Source: an uncultured Armatimonadota bacterium
Lineage (GTDB): Bacteria; Armatimonadota; Armatimonadia; Armatimonadales; Armatimonadaceae
Assembly: GCA_903910385.1 (NCBI GenBank)
Contig: CAIVZM010000022.1
Location: 1-64,000, forward strand
DNA length: 64,000 nucleotides
Reading direction: 5' to 3'
In this document: piece by piece, positions 15,836-24,592 of the stretch
Numbering within the stretch: position 1 is the stretch's first letter
Layout of the letters: every line of letters starts with the position of its first letter
Position numbers and translations under genes: made by a program
The notes under the pieces: generated by a model
Told to the model about the DNA's origin: nothing
What the model saw: only the letters and a program-made list of their open reading frames with translations
Database searches by the model: none

Positions 15836-16780
15836 ATGGCTGAAATAGCGCTGATTTATAACCCGAATGCCGGAAGACCCGCAAACGGTTTGATTCCTTA
15901 CGCAACCAGCAATACGCTGGATGCAGTCCGTCGTTATCTGAAATCTTCCCGGCGACTGATTGTCCCCGAGTATCTGGTAGAGACACCGGACGAAACGCAG
16001 ATGGCGGCGCGGCATGCGCTGGAATCTGGCGCTCGTCTTGTGCTTGTCTCCGGCGGGGACGGGACGCTTCGCGCCGCCGGAGAAGCGATGCTCGGCAGCG
16101 GTGCGACTATGGGCATTCTGCCCTCAGGAACGGTGAATGTTCTGGCGCGTGAACTCGGCATTCCTGTCGATAATCTGGAACGCGCCGCGCAAATCGCATT
16201 GACCGGACGAACGGTCAGCATAGATATCGGGCAAATCTCGACCCCGAACAAAAAAAGCGGATTCCTGCTGATGTGCAGCGTCGGCTTCGATGCCGCCGCT
16301 ATCGCGAGCGTCGACCCGAATGTCAAAAACGTCCTCGGTTCCGGAGCGTATGTTTTAGCAGGTCTGGTGAATGTCGCTTCGTATGCCCCGTCTCGTTATG
16401 TGATTCAGATCGACGATGCCGATCCGATGGATATTGAGGCGTTCACCATTGTCATCGCAAACGCAGGGTTATATGGCGGCGATTACCGGATTGTTCCGGA
16501 TGCCAGCTTGTCGGACGGTCTGCTGGATATCCTCATCTTTACTGCACCGCCCAATCAGAATACCGCTTCACAGAAAGCCTCGTTCTTCCGTCAGGTGACC
16601 AACGCGATGCGAGGGAAGATCGCGGAGGAACCGGACACGCTGTACCGTCGCGCCCGCCGAATCTCCCTGTCGGCGGCAGACCCGGCGGATGTTCAAATCG
16701 ATGGCGACCATGCCGGTCTTGCCCCGATCACCTGCGAACTGCTTCCGCGTGCTCTCTCCGTAAAAATCCCGAATCCGTAA
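15836..16780 (+). CDS. diacylglycerol-kinase-family lipid kinase (YegS/DagK-like)
   Basis: A 314-residue soluble kinase. The N-terminal NPNAG, the nucleotide-binding SGGDGTLRAAGEA (GGDGT at 73-77) and LPSGTVNVLARELGIP are family signatures. The C-terminal half is the beta-sandwich with VQIDGDHAG. Members phosphorylate diacylglycerol, sphingoid or other lipids at the membrane face using ATP; the exact lipid cannot be read from sequence. It starts 21 bases after the kinase gene in the same direction and probably shares its transcript, ending the co-directional run. The next gene is on the opposite strand. Confidence 0.9.
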   Translation: MAEIALIYNPNAGRPANGLIPYATSNTLDAVRRYLKSSRRLIVPEYLVETPDETQMAARHALESGARLVLVSGGDGTLRAAGEAMLGSGATMGILPSGTVNVLARELGIPVDNLERAAQIALTGRTVSIDIGQISTPNKKSGFLLMCSVGFDAAAIASVDPNVKNVLGSGAYVLAGLVNVASYAPSRYVIQIDDADPMDIEAFTIVIANAGLYGGDYRIVPDASLSDGLLDILIFTAPPNQNTASQKASFFRQVTNAMRGKIAEEPDTLYRRARRISLSAADPADVQIDGDHAGLAPITCELLPRALSVKIPNP

Positions 16781-16870
16781 GGTCTGGCGTCTACCGCTTA
16801 ATGAAATAGGGAATCTCCGAGTATCTCCGAGTATCTCCTGTGTAATCGCCGATTCAGTGTTCAACGATGC

Positions 16871-18019
16871 TCATCTTATGCTCGCCCATCCCGCTTGCTG
16901 TGCGGAGCGCTGGCAGGCGTCGACAAAACGGTTCGCCGCCAACCCATCGTCGAAGTTTGGGCCATTGTCCTCTCCGCCGCCGATAGCGGAAAGGAAATCA
17001 AACAGGCTATGGATGTGCATTTGCGGCCAACCCAGCGTGTTCTTTGTGACATTGAATGCATAAGGCTTCGGGAAGCGGGCGACGGATTCAATCCGTTGCG
17101 GGCCGCGATTGCCTCCCAGAGCGGCTTCCGGAATAGAGGCATCGTAGATCGTCAGGAAGTTCGGTTCCATCAAGTTGAAGGAGATTGCGCCTTTGCTTCC
17201 ATGAATCTCGAAGCGGAGTTCGTCCTGCACTCCGGTCGCCAGACGGGAAGCCTCAAGAACGCCTATCGCCCCGGAAGCGGTCTTCACCTGAGCGACAGCG
17301 ATATCGTCCACGTCGACCGGTTTCAGTTCTCCGGTTTTGGGGTCGGGTCGCTGGGGAATGCGCGTTTGCAGTTGCGCGTTCACTTCTGTCATCTTTCCGG
17401 TCACCGGCGTTAGCAGACAGCGCATGAGGTCGTACAGGTGCGCCCCCAGATCCATAATTGCGCCGCCGCCGCTTTTGTCCATTTCCAGTCGCCAGGTGCG
17501 CGGGCGTTTGGGGTCAAGATATCCGGCGTGAAGGTACGCGCCCCGGAAATGGTAGACTTCGCCCAGAAAATCCTCCGCGATCAGTTGTTGCGCCCGGAGA
17601 ATAGCGGGAATGAAGCGGTAATGAAACGTCATGCGCCGGATTGCGCCGGGATTCAGTCGCGCCGCCGTTGCAATTTCGTCCGCTTCCGTTACCGTTCGAG
17701 TGAGTGGCTTATCACAGTATATGTGCTTCCCGGAAGCGATAGCGTCCCGAAGAAACGAATAATGGGCGTCATTAGGCGTACAACAATGAATGATCTGGAT
17801 ATCGTCCCGCGCCAGTAATTCGGCGGCGTCGGTGGTGGCGAATTCGAAACCGGCGGATTCCTGCGCCTTTCGCCCCGATGCTTCCGTCGCTGTGCAGACG
17901 CCGATCAATCGCGCCCTGACCGGCAGAGGGTCATACATAAAGGGAATCGCCTGATGTGCGAATGCATGAACCTTGCCGATAAATCCGTACCCTACAATCC
18001 CGACGCCCATTTCCTGCAT
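16871..18019 (-). CDS. Gfo/Idh/MocA family oxidoreductase
   Basis: A 382-residue NAD(P)-dependent sugar-type dehydrogenase. The Rossmann motif is GIVGYGFIGKVHA near the N-terminus, and the family EKPL-like loop appears as CDKPLTRTVTEADE, whose Lys is part of the active site. A catalytic His is expected in the GGAIMDLGAHLYDLMR segment. There is no Tat or Sec signal, unlike many planctomycete-type relatives, so it should be cytoplasmic. The substrate is unknown. Met4 is an alternative start. It is transcribed alone, convergent with the lipid kinase gene. Confidence 0.9.
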   Translation of the reverse strand: MQEMGVGIVGYGFIGKVHAFAHQAIPFMYDPLPVRARLIGVCTATEASGRKAQESAGFEFATTDAAELLARDDIQIIHCCTPNDAHYSFLRDAIASGKHIYCDKPLTRTVTEADEIATAARLNPGAIRRMTFHYRFIPAILRAQQLIAEDFLGEVYHFRGAYLHAGYLDPKRPRTWRLEMDKSGGGAIMDLGAHLYDLMRCLLTPVTGKMTEVNAQLQTRIPQRPDPKTGELKPVDVDDIAVAQVKTASGAIGVLEASRLATGVQDELRFEIHGSKGAISFNLMEPNFLTIYDASIPEAALGGNRGPQRIESVARFPKPYAFNVTKNTLGWPQMHIHSLFDFLSAIGGGEDNGPNFDDGLAANRFVDACQRSAQQAGWASIR

Positions 18020-18429
18020 GAGTCACCGCTTTCCCGAATTCGAAGATGGCAATACCTTGAAATTCTCGATGTTCGCTTCCTCGCCGATTATAGCCTGAAT
18101 TCGATACATGTTCTTCATACCTCGGATTGACAGTGGTCAGAGGAGAGGACAAATCTGATAAATAACTGTACTGAGGAACCCGACTTTCGAGTATAAGGGC
18201 GGTTGTGGAGATAGGTTCCCGACAGTCTCCCTGCTCTTTCCGACAGGTTCCTGCCTCTGATCATGGGAACCTCGTCGCTTGAATCGGTGGTACAATTGAA
18301 GTACCCGATAGAGCGTAAGGCGCAGGGTGCAGAGCGTAGGAAAATGCGAAATGGTTTTCTTCTACATTTTCCTACGCTCTGCACTTTTCACTTTGCGCTC
18401 TCAGGGTTTAGAGGAGGTACGGGAACGCC
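18020..18429. promoter_or_regulatory. divergent regulatory region with structured clpC leader
   Basis: This 410-bp gap separates two divergent genes. A TTGACA is at 18126-18131 on the plus strand, without a clear -10. Four GGTTCC/GGAACC words form alternating inverted repeats at 18173-18181, 18213-18220, 18245-18251 and 18265-18272, able to pair in more than one way. A long perfect hairpin follows at 18327-18384. No CIRCE element is present. Confidence 0.4.
18327..18384 (+). repeat. 20-bp perfect inverted repeat in the clpC leader
   Basis: The arms at 18327-18346 and 18365-18384 are perfect complements (left arm begins GTGCAGAGCGTAGG), separated by an 18-base loop. There is no T run after the right arm, so it is not a simple terminator. 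The word AGAGCGTA occurs again at 18310-18317 just outside the left arm. The right arm ends 45 bases before the clpC start codon. It could be an RNA stability or control element, an operator, or a small palindromic repeat unit. Confidence 0.75.
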
Positions 18430-20961
18430 GTGTGGCAACGATTTACCGAACGCGCCCGACGGGTGGTCTTCTTCGCACAGGAAGAAGCTGGTCGATTGGG
18501 CGAAAACTATGTTTCCACCGAGCACCTGTTGCTGGGTCTGGTGCGCGAAAATGATAGCGTCGCCGCCCGGATTTTAGATCGGATGAGCGTCTCTCTGGGA
18601 CGTGTCCGAAGCGAAATCGAGCGACAGGTTGCACGGGGCGACGGACGTCTCGGGCAGGATATGCAACTCACTCCGCGTGCGAAGCGGGTCATCGACCTCG
18701 CTTACGACGAAGCGCGGCAGTTAAATAATAACTATATCGGGACGGAGCACCTGCTTCTGGGCCTCATCCGTGAGGGCGAGGGTCTTGCGGGTCGCGTCCT
18801 GTCAAAACTGGGCGTTGACCTTGAGAGGACGCGTCGCGTCGTTCTGGAAATTCAGGATGCCGAACCGCAACCGGGTCAGCAGGGAGGACGCCCGCAGCGC
18901 TCCCGCACGCCAACCCTCGATGAATTCGGTCGCGACCTTACCGAGAACGCTCGAAATGACAAGGTCGATCCTGTTGTCGGACGAGCCTCGGAAATCGAGC
19001 GCGTCATTCAAATTCTCTCGCGACGTACCAAGAATAACCCCGTACTGGTCGGCGAACCCGGCGTCGGTAAGACGGCAATCGCGGAAGGCCTTGCGTTGCG
19101 CATTGCACAGCAGGATGTCCCTGAAATGCTCAAGGACAAGCGTATTGTTTCGCTTGACCTTGCTTCCCTCGTTGCCGGTACGAAGTATCGCGGCGAGTTC
19201 GAAGAGCGCATGAAGCGCGTCATGGATGAAGTCCGAAAAGCCGCCGGAGAAGTGATCCTGTTCATGGACGAACTTCATACGGTGGTCGGAGCGGGGGCGG
19301 CGGAAGGGGCTATCGACGCTTCCAACATCATGAAGCCTGCGCTGGCGCGAGGCGAACTGCAGTGCGTCGGCGCTACCACGTTGGACGAGTTCCGCAAGTA
19401 TATCGAGCGGGATGCCGCGCTTGCGCGTCGCTTCCAGATGGTAAAGGTTGCTGAACCGTCGATTGATGAAGCGGTTGAAATCCTGCGCGGTCTGCGCCAT
19501 CGCTACGAGGAGCATCACAAGGTGAAAATCACCGATGCTGCCCTCGAAGCGGCGGCTCGTCTGGGGGATCGCTATATTTCCGACCGATTCCTGCCGGACA
19601 AGGCAATTGACCTGATGGACGAAGCGGCATCGAAAGTGCGATTGCGCCATGCGATGGCGCCGACTCCTCTTCGTACCGCCAAACAGGAATTGATGCAGGT
19701 TGAGAAGGAAATCAACGCTCTGCCGCAACGGGGCGAGTATGACCGTGCGCGATTTCTGGACGAGCAAAAGGCATACCTTCGGGAGCGTATCCGGGAGATG
19801 CAGGCCAAGTGGGACGAGGAGCGAAACGCCGCGCCGATGGAAGTCGGTGAGGATGAAATCGCGCAGATCGTTTACTCGTGGACGGGTATTCCGGTGAACC
19901 GGTTAGTAGAGACGGAAACGCAGAAGCTTCTCAAAATGGAGGAGGAACTGCACAAACGGATTGTTTCGCAACACGAGGCTATTGTCGCTGTTTCCAAAGC
20001 GGTGCGTCGTGCGCGCTCCGGTCTGAAAGACCCGAAACGCCCGATGGGAACGTTCCTGTTCCTGGGGCCGACCGGTGTCGGTAAGACCGAACTGGCGCGG
20101 GCGTTGTCCCAGTTCCTGTTCGAGAAGGAAGATTCGCTCATCCGTATCGACATGAGCGAATACATGGAGCGGTTCGCCGTTTCCCGCCTCGTGGGGGCGC
20201 CTCCCGGTTACGTCGGTTACGACGAAGGCGGGCAGCTCACCGAAGCGGTACGACGTCAACCGTATTCCGTCATCCTGCTCGATGAGATTGAAAAAGCGCA
20301 CCCGGAAGTCTTCAATATCCTGTTGCAGGTGATGGAAGACGGACGCTTGACCGATTCACAGGGGCGAGTGATTGACTTCAAGAACACGGTCATTATCATG
20401 ACCAGTAATGTCGGGTCGCAGTTGATCAACCGCGAACAGACGATTGGTCTGCGGAAAGACCCGCCCAAAGATGAGACGGAAAAAGATTACGAAGCGATGA
20501 AGAAGCGCATCAACGAAGAGTTGAAGCGAGTCTTCCGCCCGGAATTTATCAACCGTCTGGACGAAGTCATCGTGTTCCACTCGTTGACTGCCGCCAATAT
20601 TCGCAATATTGTCAGCATCATTCTGGGCGGAATCAAGAAGCAGGTCGTTCAGCAGGGAATGGAACTGGAAATCTCTGACAGCGTTCTGGAGCGATTGGCG
20701 ACAGAAGGCTTCGATCCGCAGTTCGGGGCGCGTCCATTACGTCGCGCCGTACAACGACTGATCGAAGACCCGTTGTCGGAAGAAGTTTTGCTGGGTCGCT
20801 TCAGTTCCGGAGATATCATCCGCGCTGATGTTGACGGTGCTGATGAAAAGTCGTCGATTATCTTCCGCAAAGTCGAATCCGGTGGGGATTTCGACGACTC
20901 TGAAGCGGCTTTATCGGCTCCCTTCTCGTTGCCGGAACTGCCGCCACCGGGCGAGGGTTAA
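18430..20961 (+). CDS. clpC: ClpC-type AAA+ unfoldase, copy 1
   Basis: An 843-residue Clp/Hsp100 ATPase. Two N-terminal Clp-N repeats (about 1-150) contain STEHLLLGL and [13 protein letters not shown]1 has GEPGVGKTA and [15 protein letters not shown] short UVR-like middle segment (about 410-455) follows. NBD2 has [13 protein letters not shown] and the Walker [12 protein letters not shown]. It unfolds proteins for ClpP; the length and middle region fit ClpC rather than ClpB. The start is GTG 18430, with GAGGAGG at 18412-18418. It is followed by a strong terminator, so it is transcribed alone. A second copy lies at 56705. Confidence 0.93.
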   Translation: MWQRFTERARRVVFFAQEEAGRLGENYVSTEHLLLGLVRENDSVAARILDRMSVSLGRVRSEIERQVARGDGRLGQDMQLTPRAKRVIDLAYDEARQLNNNYIGTEHLLLGLIREGEGLAGRVLSKLGVDLERTRRVVLEIQDAEPQPGQQGGRPQRSRTPTLDEFGRDLTENARNDKVDPVVGRASEIERVIQILSRRTKNNPVLVGEPGVGKTAIAEGLALRIAQQDVPEMLKDKRIVSLDLASLVAGTKYRGEFEERMKRVMDEVRKAAGEVILFMDELHTVVGAGAAEGAIDASNIMKPALARGELQCVGATTLDEFRKYIERDAALARRFQMVKVAEPSIDEAVEILRGLRHRYEEHHKVKITDAALEAAARLGDRYISDRFLPDKAIDLMDEAASKVRLRHAMAPTPLRTAKQELMQVEKEINALPQRGEYDRARFLDEQKAYLRERIREMQAKWDEERNAAPMEVGEDEIAQIVYSWTGIPVNRLVETETQKLLKMEEELHKRIVSQHEAIVAVSKAVRRARSGLKDPKRPMGTFLFLGPTGVGKTELARALSQFLFEKEDSLIRIDMSEYMERFAVSRLVGAPPGYVGYDEGGQLTEAVRRQPYSVILLDEIEKAHPEVFNILLQVMEDGRLTDSQGRVIDFKNTVIIMTSNVGSQLINREQTIGLRKDPPKDETEKDYEAMKKRINEELKRVFRPEFINRLDEVIVFHSLTAANIRNIVSIILGGIKKQVVQQGMELEISDSVLERLATEGFDPQFGARPLRRAVQRLIEDPLSEEVLLGRFSSGDIIRADVDGADEKSSIIFRKVESGGDFDDSEAALSAPFSLPELPPPGEG

Positions 20962-20971
20962 CTGGAAACAG

Positions 20972-21004
20972 GCCCCCGGCGCATTGCGCCGGGGGCTTTT
21001 TTTT
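20972..21004 (+). terminator. intrinsic terminator of clpC copy 1
   Basis: An 11-bp GC stem (20972-20982 with 20986-20996, arm GCCCCCGGCGC) with a three-base loop is followed by eight T's. It begins ten bases after the clpC stop codon. This is the clearest intrinsic terminator in the window. Confidence 0.95.
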
Positions 21005-21062
21005 ATTTTCAGTTTCTTGTTGAATACGAATTGAATAGTTCGTCAAATCAAGAGAAATCGAT

Positions 21063-21161
21063 TATAATCGGATTCATGCGATTGTGAATGAGTCAGAATT
21101 TCGCTTTCCGCATTCTTTGCCTCGTTCCTGCCGAATCGCCGGTGCAAATCGGCGCGGAACG
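21063..21161 (+). promoter_or_regulatory. promoter -10 and leader hairpin of the esterase operon
   Basis: A TATAAT lies at 21063-21068, with only a weak -35 (TTCGTC, 18 bases upstream). Transcription near 21075 would give a leader of about 108 bases. That leader can fold: CGTTCC (21123-21128) pairs with GGAACG (21156-21161), and GCCGA (21130-21134) with TCGGC (21149-21153). No T run follows, so its role is unclear. Confidence 0.4.
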
Positions 21162-21182
21162 CAATCGTTTCACCGGTATTCA

Positions 21183-22097
21183 ATGATGAAAATTTTTAGT
21201 TGTTCCCCCCTGTCCTTCCTGTCTCTGGCGTATATTTTGCTGGCTTTCTCTGCTATCGCTTTGATGCCGTTGAAAGTCACGGCGCAGGCGCCGCTTGTGT
21301 TGCCGCTGTATCCGCCCGGTTCCCCAACCTTGCAGGGAACGAACGAAAAAGAGATTCTGACTCCTCCGAATCCGAAACCGGGACAGTACTACAACATCAA
21401 GAATGTCCATAATCCCACTATCACTGTGTATTTGCCTGCGAAAGACAAAGCGACCGGCACGATGATCATTGTCGCTCCCGGTGGAGGTCATCGGGAGTTG
21501 GGATGGCCGAACGAAGGCACTCAGATCGCGGAATGGCTGAATAAAATGGGAGTCGCCGCCGCAGTTCTCAAGTACCGTTTGGCTTTTACGCCGGGCTACA
21601 AATATACAGTCGAAGGGGAAGCATTGCAGGACACGCAACGTGCGTTCCGTCTGGTCCGAAGTCATGCACCCGAGTGGGGCGTCAATCCAAAACGGGTGGG
21701 CATTCTGGGATTTTCCGCCGGAGGCGCTCTCGCCGCATTGGTCCAGATGCGTAATGACGCTGGAAAGCCTGGCACCGCTGACCCGGTAGAGCGGGAAGGA
21801 TGCCGCCCGGACTTCGTCGGTTTAGTTTATGCCGGCTGGGCTCCGATGAACTTTGCGATTCCGCCGGATGCAGGGCCAGCGTTCCTGACCAGCGCCGGTC
21901 TGGATGACGCATTCCATGCGAAGCAAACTGTAGAGTATTACAATCTTCTCTTCACCGCCGGGATTCCTGCCGAGTTACATATCTACGGTCATGGCGGTCA
22001 TGGGGGAGCTATTGGAGAACGGGGCGGCATTCCCTTCGGAACCTGGCATGTTCGTTTTCAGGAATGGCTTGCCGATCTGGGGTACCTCAAGAAATGA
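21183..22097 (+). CDS. secreted alpha/beta hydrolase (acetyl-xylan-esterase-like)
   Basis: A 304-residue protein counted from ATG 21183, where a signal peptide begins (MMKIFSCSPLSFLSL, ending at about KVTAQA). Longer readings from 21084 add a non-hydrophobic stretch in front and are unlikely. The hydrolase core has the oxyanion stretch IVAPGGGHRELGWPNEG, the nucleophile elbow LGFSAGGA and a late catalytic His in YGHGGHG. Relatives deacetylate plant polysaccharides; the substrate here is inferred only from family. Its stop overlaps the ATG of the DUF1592 gene, so the two are translationally coupled. Confidence 0.85.
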   Translation: MMKIFSCSPLSFLSLAYILLAFSAIALMPLKVTAQAPLVLPLYPPGSPTLQGTNEKEILTPPNPKPGQYYNIKNVHNPTITVYLPAKDKATGTMIIVAPGGGHRELGWPNEGTQIAEWLNKMGVAAAVLKYRLAFTPGYKYTVEGEALQDTQRAFRLVRSHAPEWGVNPKRVGILGFSAGGALAALVQMRNDAGKPGTADPVEREGCRPDFVGLVYAGWAPMNFAIPPDAGPAFLTSAGLDDAFHAKQTVEYYNLLFTAGIPAELHIYGHGGHGGAIGERGGIPFGTWHVRFQEWLADLGYLKK

Positions 22098-24592
22098 TCA
22101 AGTACGCACTGCCGCTCCTTCCGCTTGTCGCTCTGCTACTTATCGCACCGCCTATCGTTCCCGGAAAATCGACCGAATTCGATGTCAAAGTAGCGCCGTT
22201 TCTTCGCAAGAACTGTCTTGGTTGCCACACGAAGGGGGCAGCGAGCGCCGGTCTGGAACTCGATAATTTTTTGACTTCCGCATCTTTGGCGAAAGACCCC
22301 GATAGCTGGAAACATTTCGTCTCCCGTATTCGCACCGGGCAGATGCCGCCACCGGGTTCTCCGAAACCAGACCCTGCCGAGTCAAAAGCGATGACGACAT
22401 GGACACTGGAAGAACTCACCCGATTAGAAAAGGCAATTCGTCCACAAGCGGGAAAAGTGACGGCGCGTCGCCTCAACCGGGTGGAATACAATAACACGGT
22501 GCGCGACCTACTCGGCGTCAAACTCCGCCCCGCCGATGATTTCCCTCAGGATGATTCCGGGTACGGTTTCGACAATATCGGCGACGTTCTCTCGCTTTCG
22601 CCGCCTCTGCTGGAGAAATACCTGACGGCGGCGGAGCAGGTTTCGCGTGAAGCGATTTTCGGTCTGGAAAATATCCCCGTCCGACTGATTGAATTGCGCT
22701 CGCCCCGTAAAGATGCGGTTGCTCTGGAAAAGATTCCTGTCGTTTACGATGAGGAAGGATTGACGCTTCCACAATCGTTCCATACAAACTTCCGATTTCC
22801 GGCGGACGGGAACTATGTCATCAACGCCGTGCTAAGTGGTCTGCGCCCGGAGGGTTGCGAACCGATGCAACTGGCTCTCTGGATCGATGGCAAGAAGGTG
22901 CAACGTCGGAGTTATCTCCCGGAAGGGGTAACGTCCTTTCCCGGCGGTCCTTTCGAGGTATATGGTCAGAAGGTGTCTTTTGACCGAATGGCGATTCCTG
23001 CCGGTGAGCGATGGATCGCGGTCACCATAGAGCGCATCTACGAAGGGATGCCCCCGAAGTTCGGCGGGCCGAATGCCTCTAAAAAAGTGGTTCCGCCTGC
23101 GCCACCTTTTGTGTTGCCGCCGCTTCCCGCCAACGCAACGCCCGAAGAAATCGAAAAACGCAAAGAAGGGGAAAAGAAGTTCAAGGAATTCCGGGAGCGT
23201 CAGTTAAAGAGTTTGATGGGGGGAGTAAAAATCGGTAACGTCGAGATCGGCGGCCCGTACAATGTTCCAAAGGGGCCTTCTCTCGCTACTCGCAGTAAGC
23301 TTTTTACCTGTGGGCATCAAAATGGCAAGCACACCAATGCCTGTCCCGAAAAGATTCTGACCGATTTCACGCGCCTTGCTTTCCGCAGACCGGTCGCCGC
23401 CATCGAAGTCGCGCCATACCTGACCCTGTTTCGGGAATCGCGTAAGGTGGGAGATAGCTTTGAAGAATCTCTCTGTAGCGCGGTGCAGGCAATTCTGGTC
23501 TCGCCCCGTTTCCTGTTCCGAATCGAGCAAAAGCGGGATGATTTTGAGTTGGCATCCCGCCTGTCCTACTTTTTGTGGAGCAGTATGCCTGATGAGACGC
23601 TCCTGAATCTGGCGCAAAACGGCGCTCTGCGCCGCCGGGAAGTCCTGAAAGCGCAACTGGAGCGAATGCGCCGAGATCCTCGCGCTGGTTCGCTGGCATC
23701 CAACTTCGCGGGGCAGTGGCTCGAATTACGAAAACTGGAATCTCTTCAGCGTGATCTGGAGAAATTTCCCTCTTTCGATGAATATCTGCGGTTTTCGATG
23801 CGTCGGGAGACCGAGATGTTCTTCAATGAAATCGTTCAGAATGACCGTTCCATTTTGGACTTCATCGATGGAGATTATACGTTTGTCAATGAAAAGCTGG
23901 CAAAACATTATGGTATCCCCAATATTCAAGGGCCACAATTTCGCAAAGTCAGCCTTGCTGGAACGAACCGTTGCGGCGTCCTGACACAGGGAAGCGTCCT
24001 CACCCTTACGTCATACTCGACACGTACCAGTCCAGTTTTGCGCGGCAAGTGGATTCTCGACAATCTTCTCAATACACCGCCACCGCCGCCGCCGCCAGGT
24101 GTGCCATCGTTGGAGGACACGAAGGTCTCTGCGGGCGCGTCTTTGCGACAGCAGTTGGAAGCGCATCGGGCGAAACCGCTCTGCGCTTCCTGCCATGCCC
24201 GTCTTGACCCCCTGGGATTCGGTCTGGAAAACTTCGATGCTCTGGGGCGTTGGCGGGTCGTAGACGGAGCGACTCCGGTGGAAGCGTCCGGTACATTACC
24301 AGGGGGCAAGTCGTTTGTCGGACCCCAACAACTTGCCAGTGTCCTGAAGCAGGACAGGGGAACCTTTACCCGCGCACTGACTGCAAAACTTATGACCTAC
24401 GCTCTGGGGCGAGGTCTGGAAAAATACGACCGTCCAACCATTGAGAAAATTGCGGTCGCCGTCGAAAAAGATAACTATCGCTTCTCTACCTTAGTACGGG
24501 AAATCGCACTGAGTCTTCCATTTCAGCAAACCCGGGGTATCGCTCCCGCTGTACCAAGCGCCCCGGTCAGGAAAGTCGTTGCAAGCAAATGA
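22094..24592 (+). CDS. exported DUF1592/DUF1588-type protein with CxxCH motifs
   Basis: An 832-residue protein beginning at ATG 22094, which overlaps the previous stop by four bases; a hydrophobic signal (4-20) follows directly. A planctomycete-type cytochrome-like motif CLGCH is at 41-45 and a second, CASCH, lies near residue 700 in a DPLGFGLENFDALGRWR context. Between them come the DUF1587/DUF1592/DUF1588 segments, with LNRVEYNNTVRDLLG and FAGQWLELRKLE. Such proteins are abundant in Planctomycetes and are thought to act in periplasmic redox or polymer breakdown, but the function is not established. The DUF1552 gene follows with another 4-bp overlap. Confidence 0.85.
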   Translation: MIKYALPLLPLVALLLIAPPIVPGKSTEFDVKVAPFLRKNCLGCHTKGAASAGLELDNFLTSASLAKDPDSWKHFVSRIRTGQMPPPGSPKPDPAESKAMTTWTLEELTRLEKAIRPQAGKVTARRLNRVEYNNTVRDLLGVKLRPADDFPQDDSGYGFDNIGDVLSLSPPLLEKYLTAAEQVSREAIFGLENIPVRLIELRSPRKDAVALEKIPVVYDEEGLTLPQSFHTNFRFPADGNYVINAVLSGLRPEGCEPMQLALWIDGKKVQRRSYLPEGVTSFPGGPFEVYGQKVSFDRMAIPAGERWIAVTIERIYEGMPPKFGGPNASKKVVPPAPPFVLPPLPANATPEEIEKRKEGEKKFKEFRERQLKSLMGGVKIGNVEIGGPYNVPKGPSLATRSKLFTCGHQNGKHTNACPEKILTDFTRLAFRRPVAAIEVAPYLTLFRESRKVGDSFEESLCSAVQAILVSPRFLFRIEQKRDDFELASRLSYFLWSSMPDETLLNLAQNGALRRREVLKAQLERMRRDPRAGSLASNFAGQWLELRKLESLQRDLEKFPSFDEYLRFSMRRETEMFFNEIVQNDRSILDFIDGDYTFVNEKLAKHYGIPNIQGPQFRKVSLAGTNRCGVLTQGSVLTLTSYSTRTSPVLRGKWILDNLLNTPPPPPPPGVPSLEDTKVSAGASLRQQLEAHRAKPLCASCHARLDPLGFGLENFDALGRWRVVDGATPVEASGTLPGGKSFVGPQQLASVLKQDRGTFTRALTAKLMTYALGRGLEKYDRPTIEKIAVAVEKDNYRFSTLVREIALSLPFQQTRGIAPAVPSAPVRKVVASK

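Noticed and set aside
16813-16845. Repeated TCTCCGAGTA before the Gfo/Idh gene end
   Set aside because: Only two copies of a 10-base unit between convergent gene ends; no structure or terminator results.
18020-18429. CIRCE or HAIR operator before clpC copy 1
   Set aside because: Neither TTAGCACTC-N9-GAGTGCTAA nor the dnaK/dnaJ motif is found in this region.
18800-20300. Long open frames on the strand opposite clpC copy 1 (up to 321 codons)
   Set aside because: They are mirror frames of a strongly coding, GC-biased gene and show no domain; the same happens opposite clpC copy 2, dnaJ and lepA.
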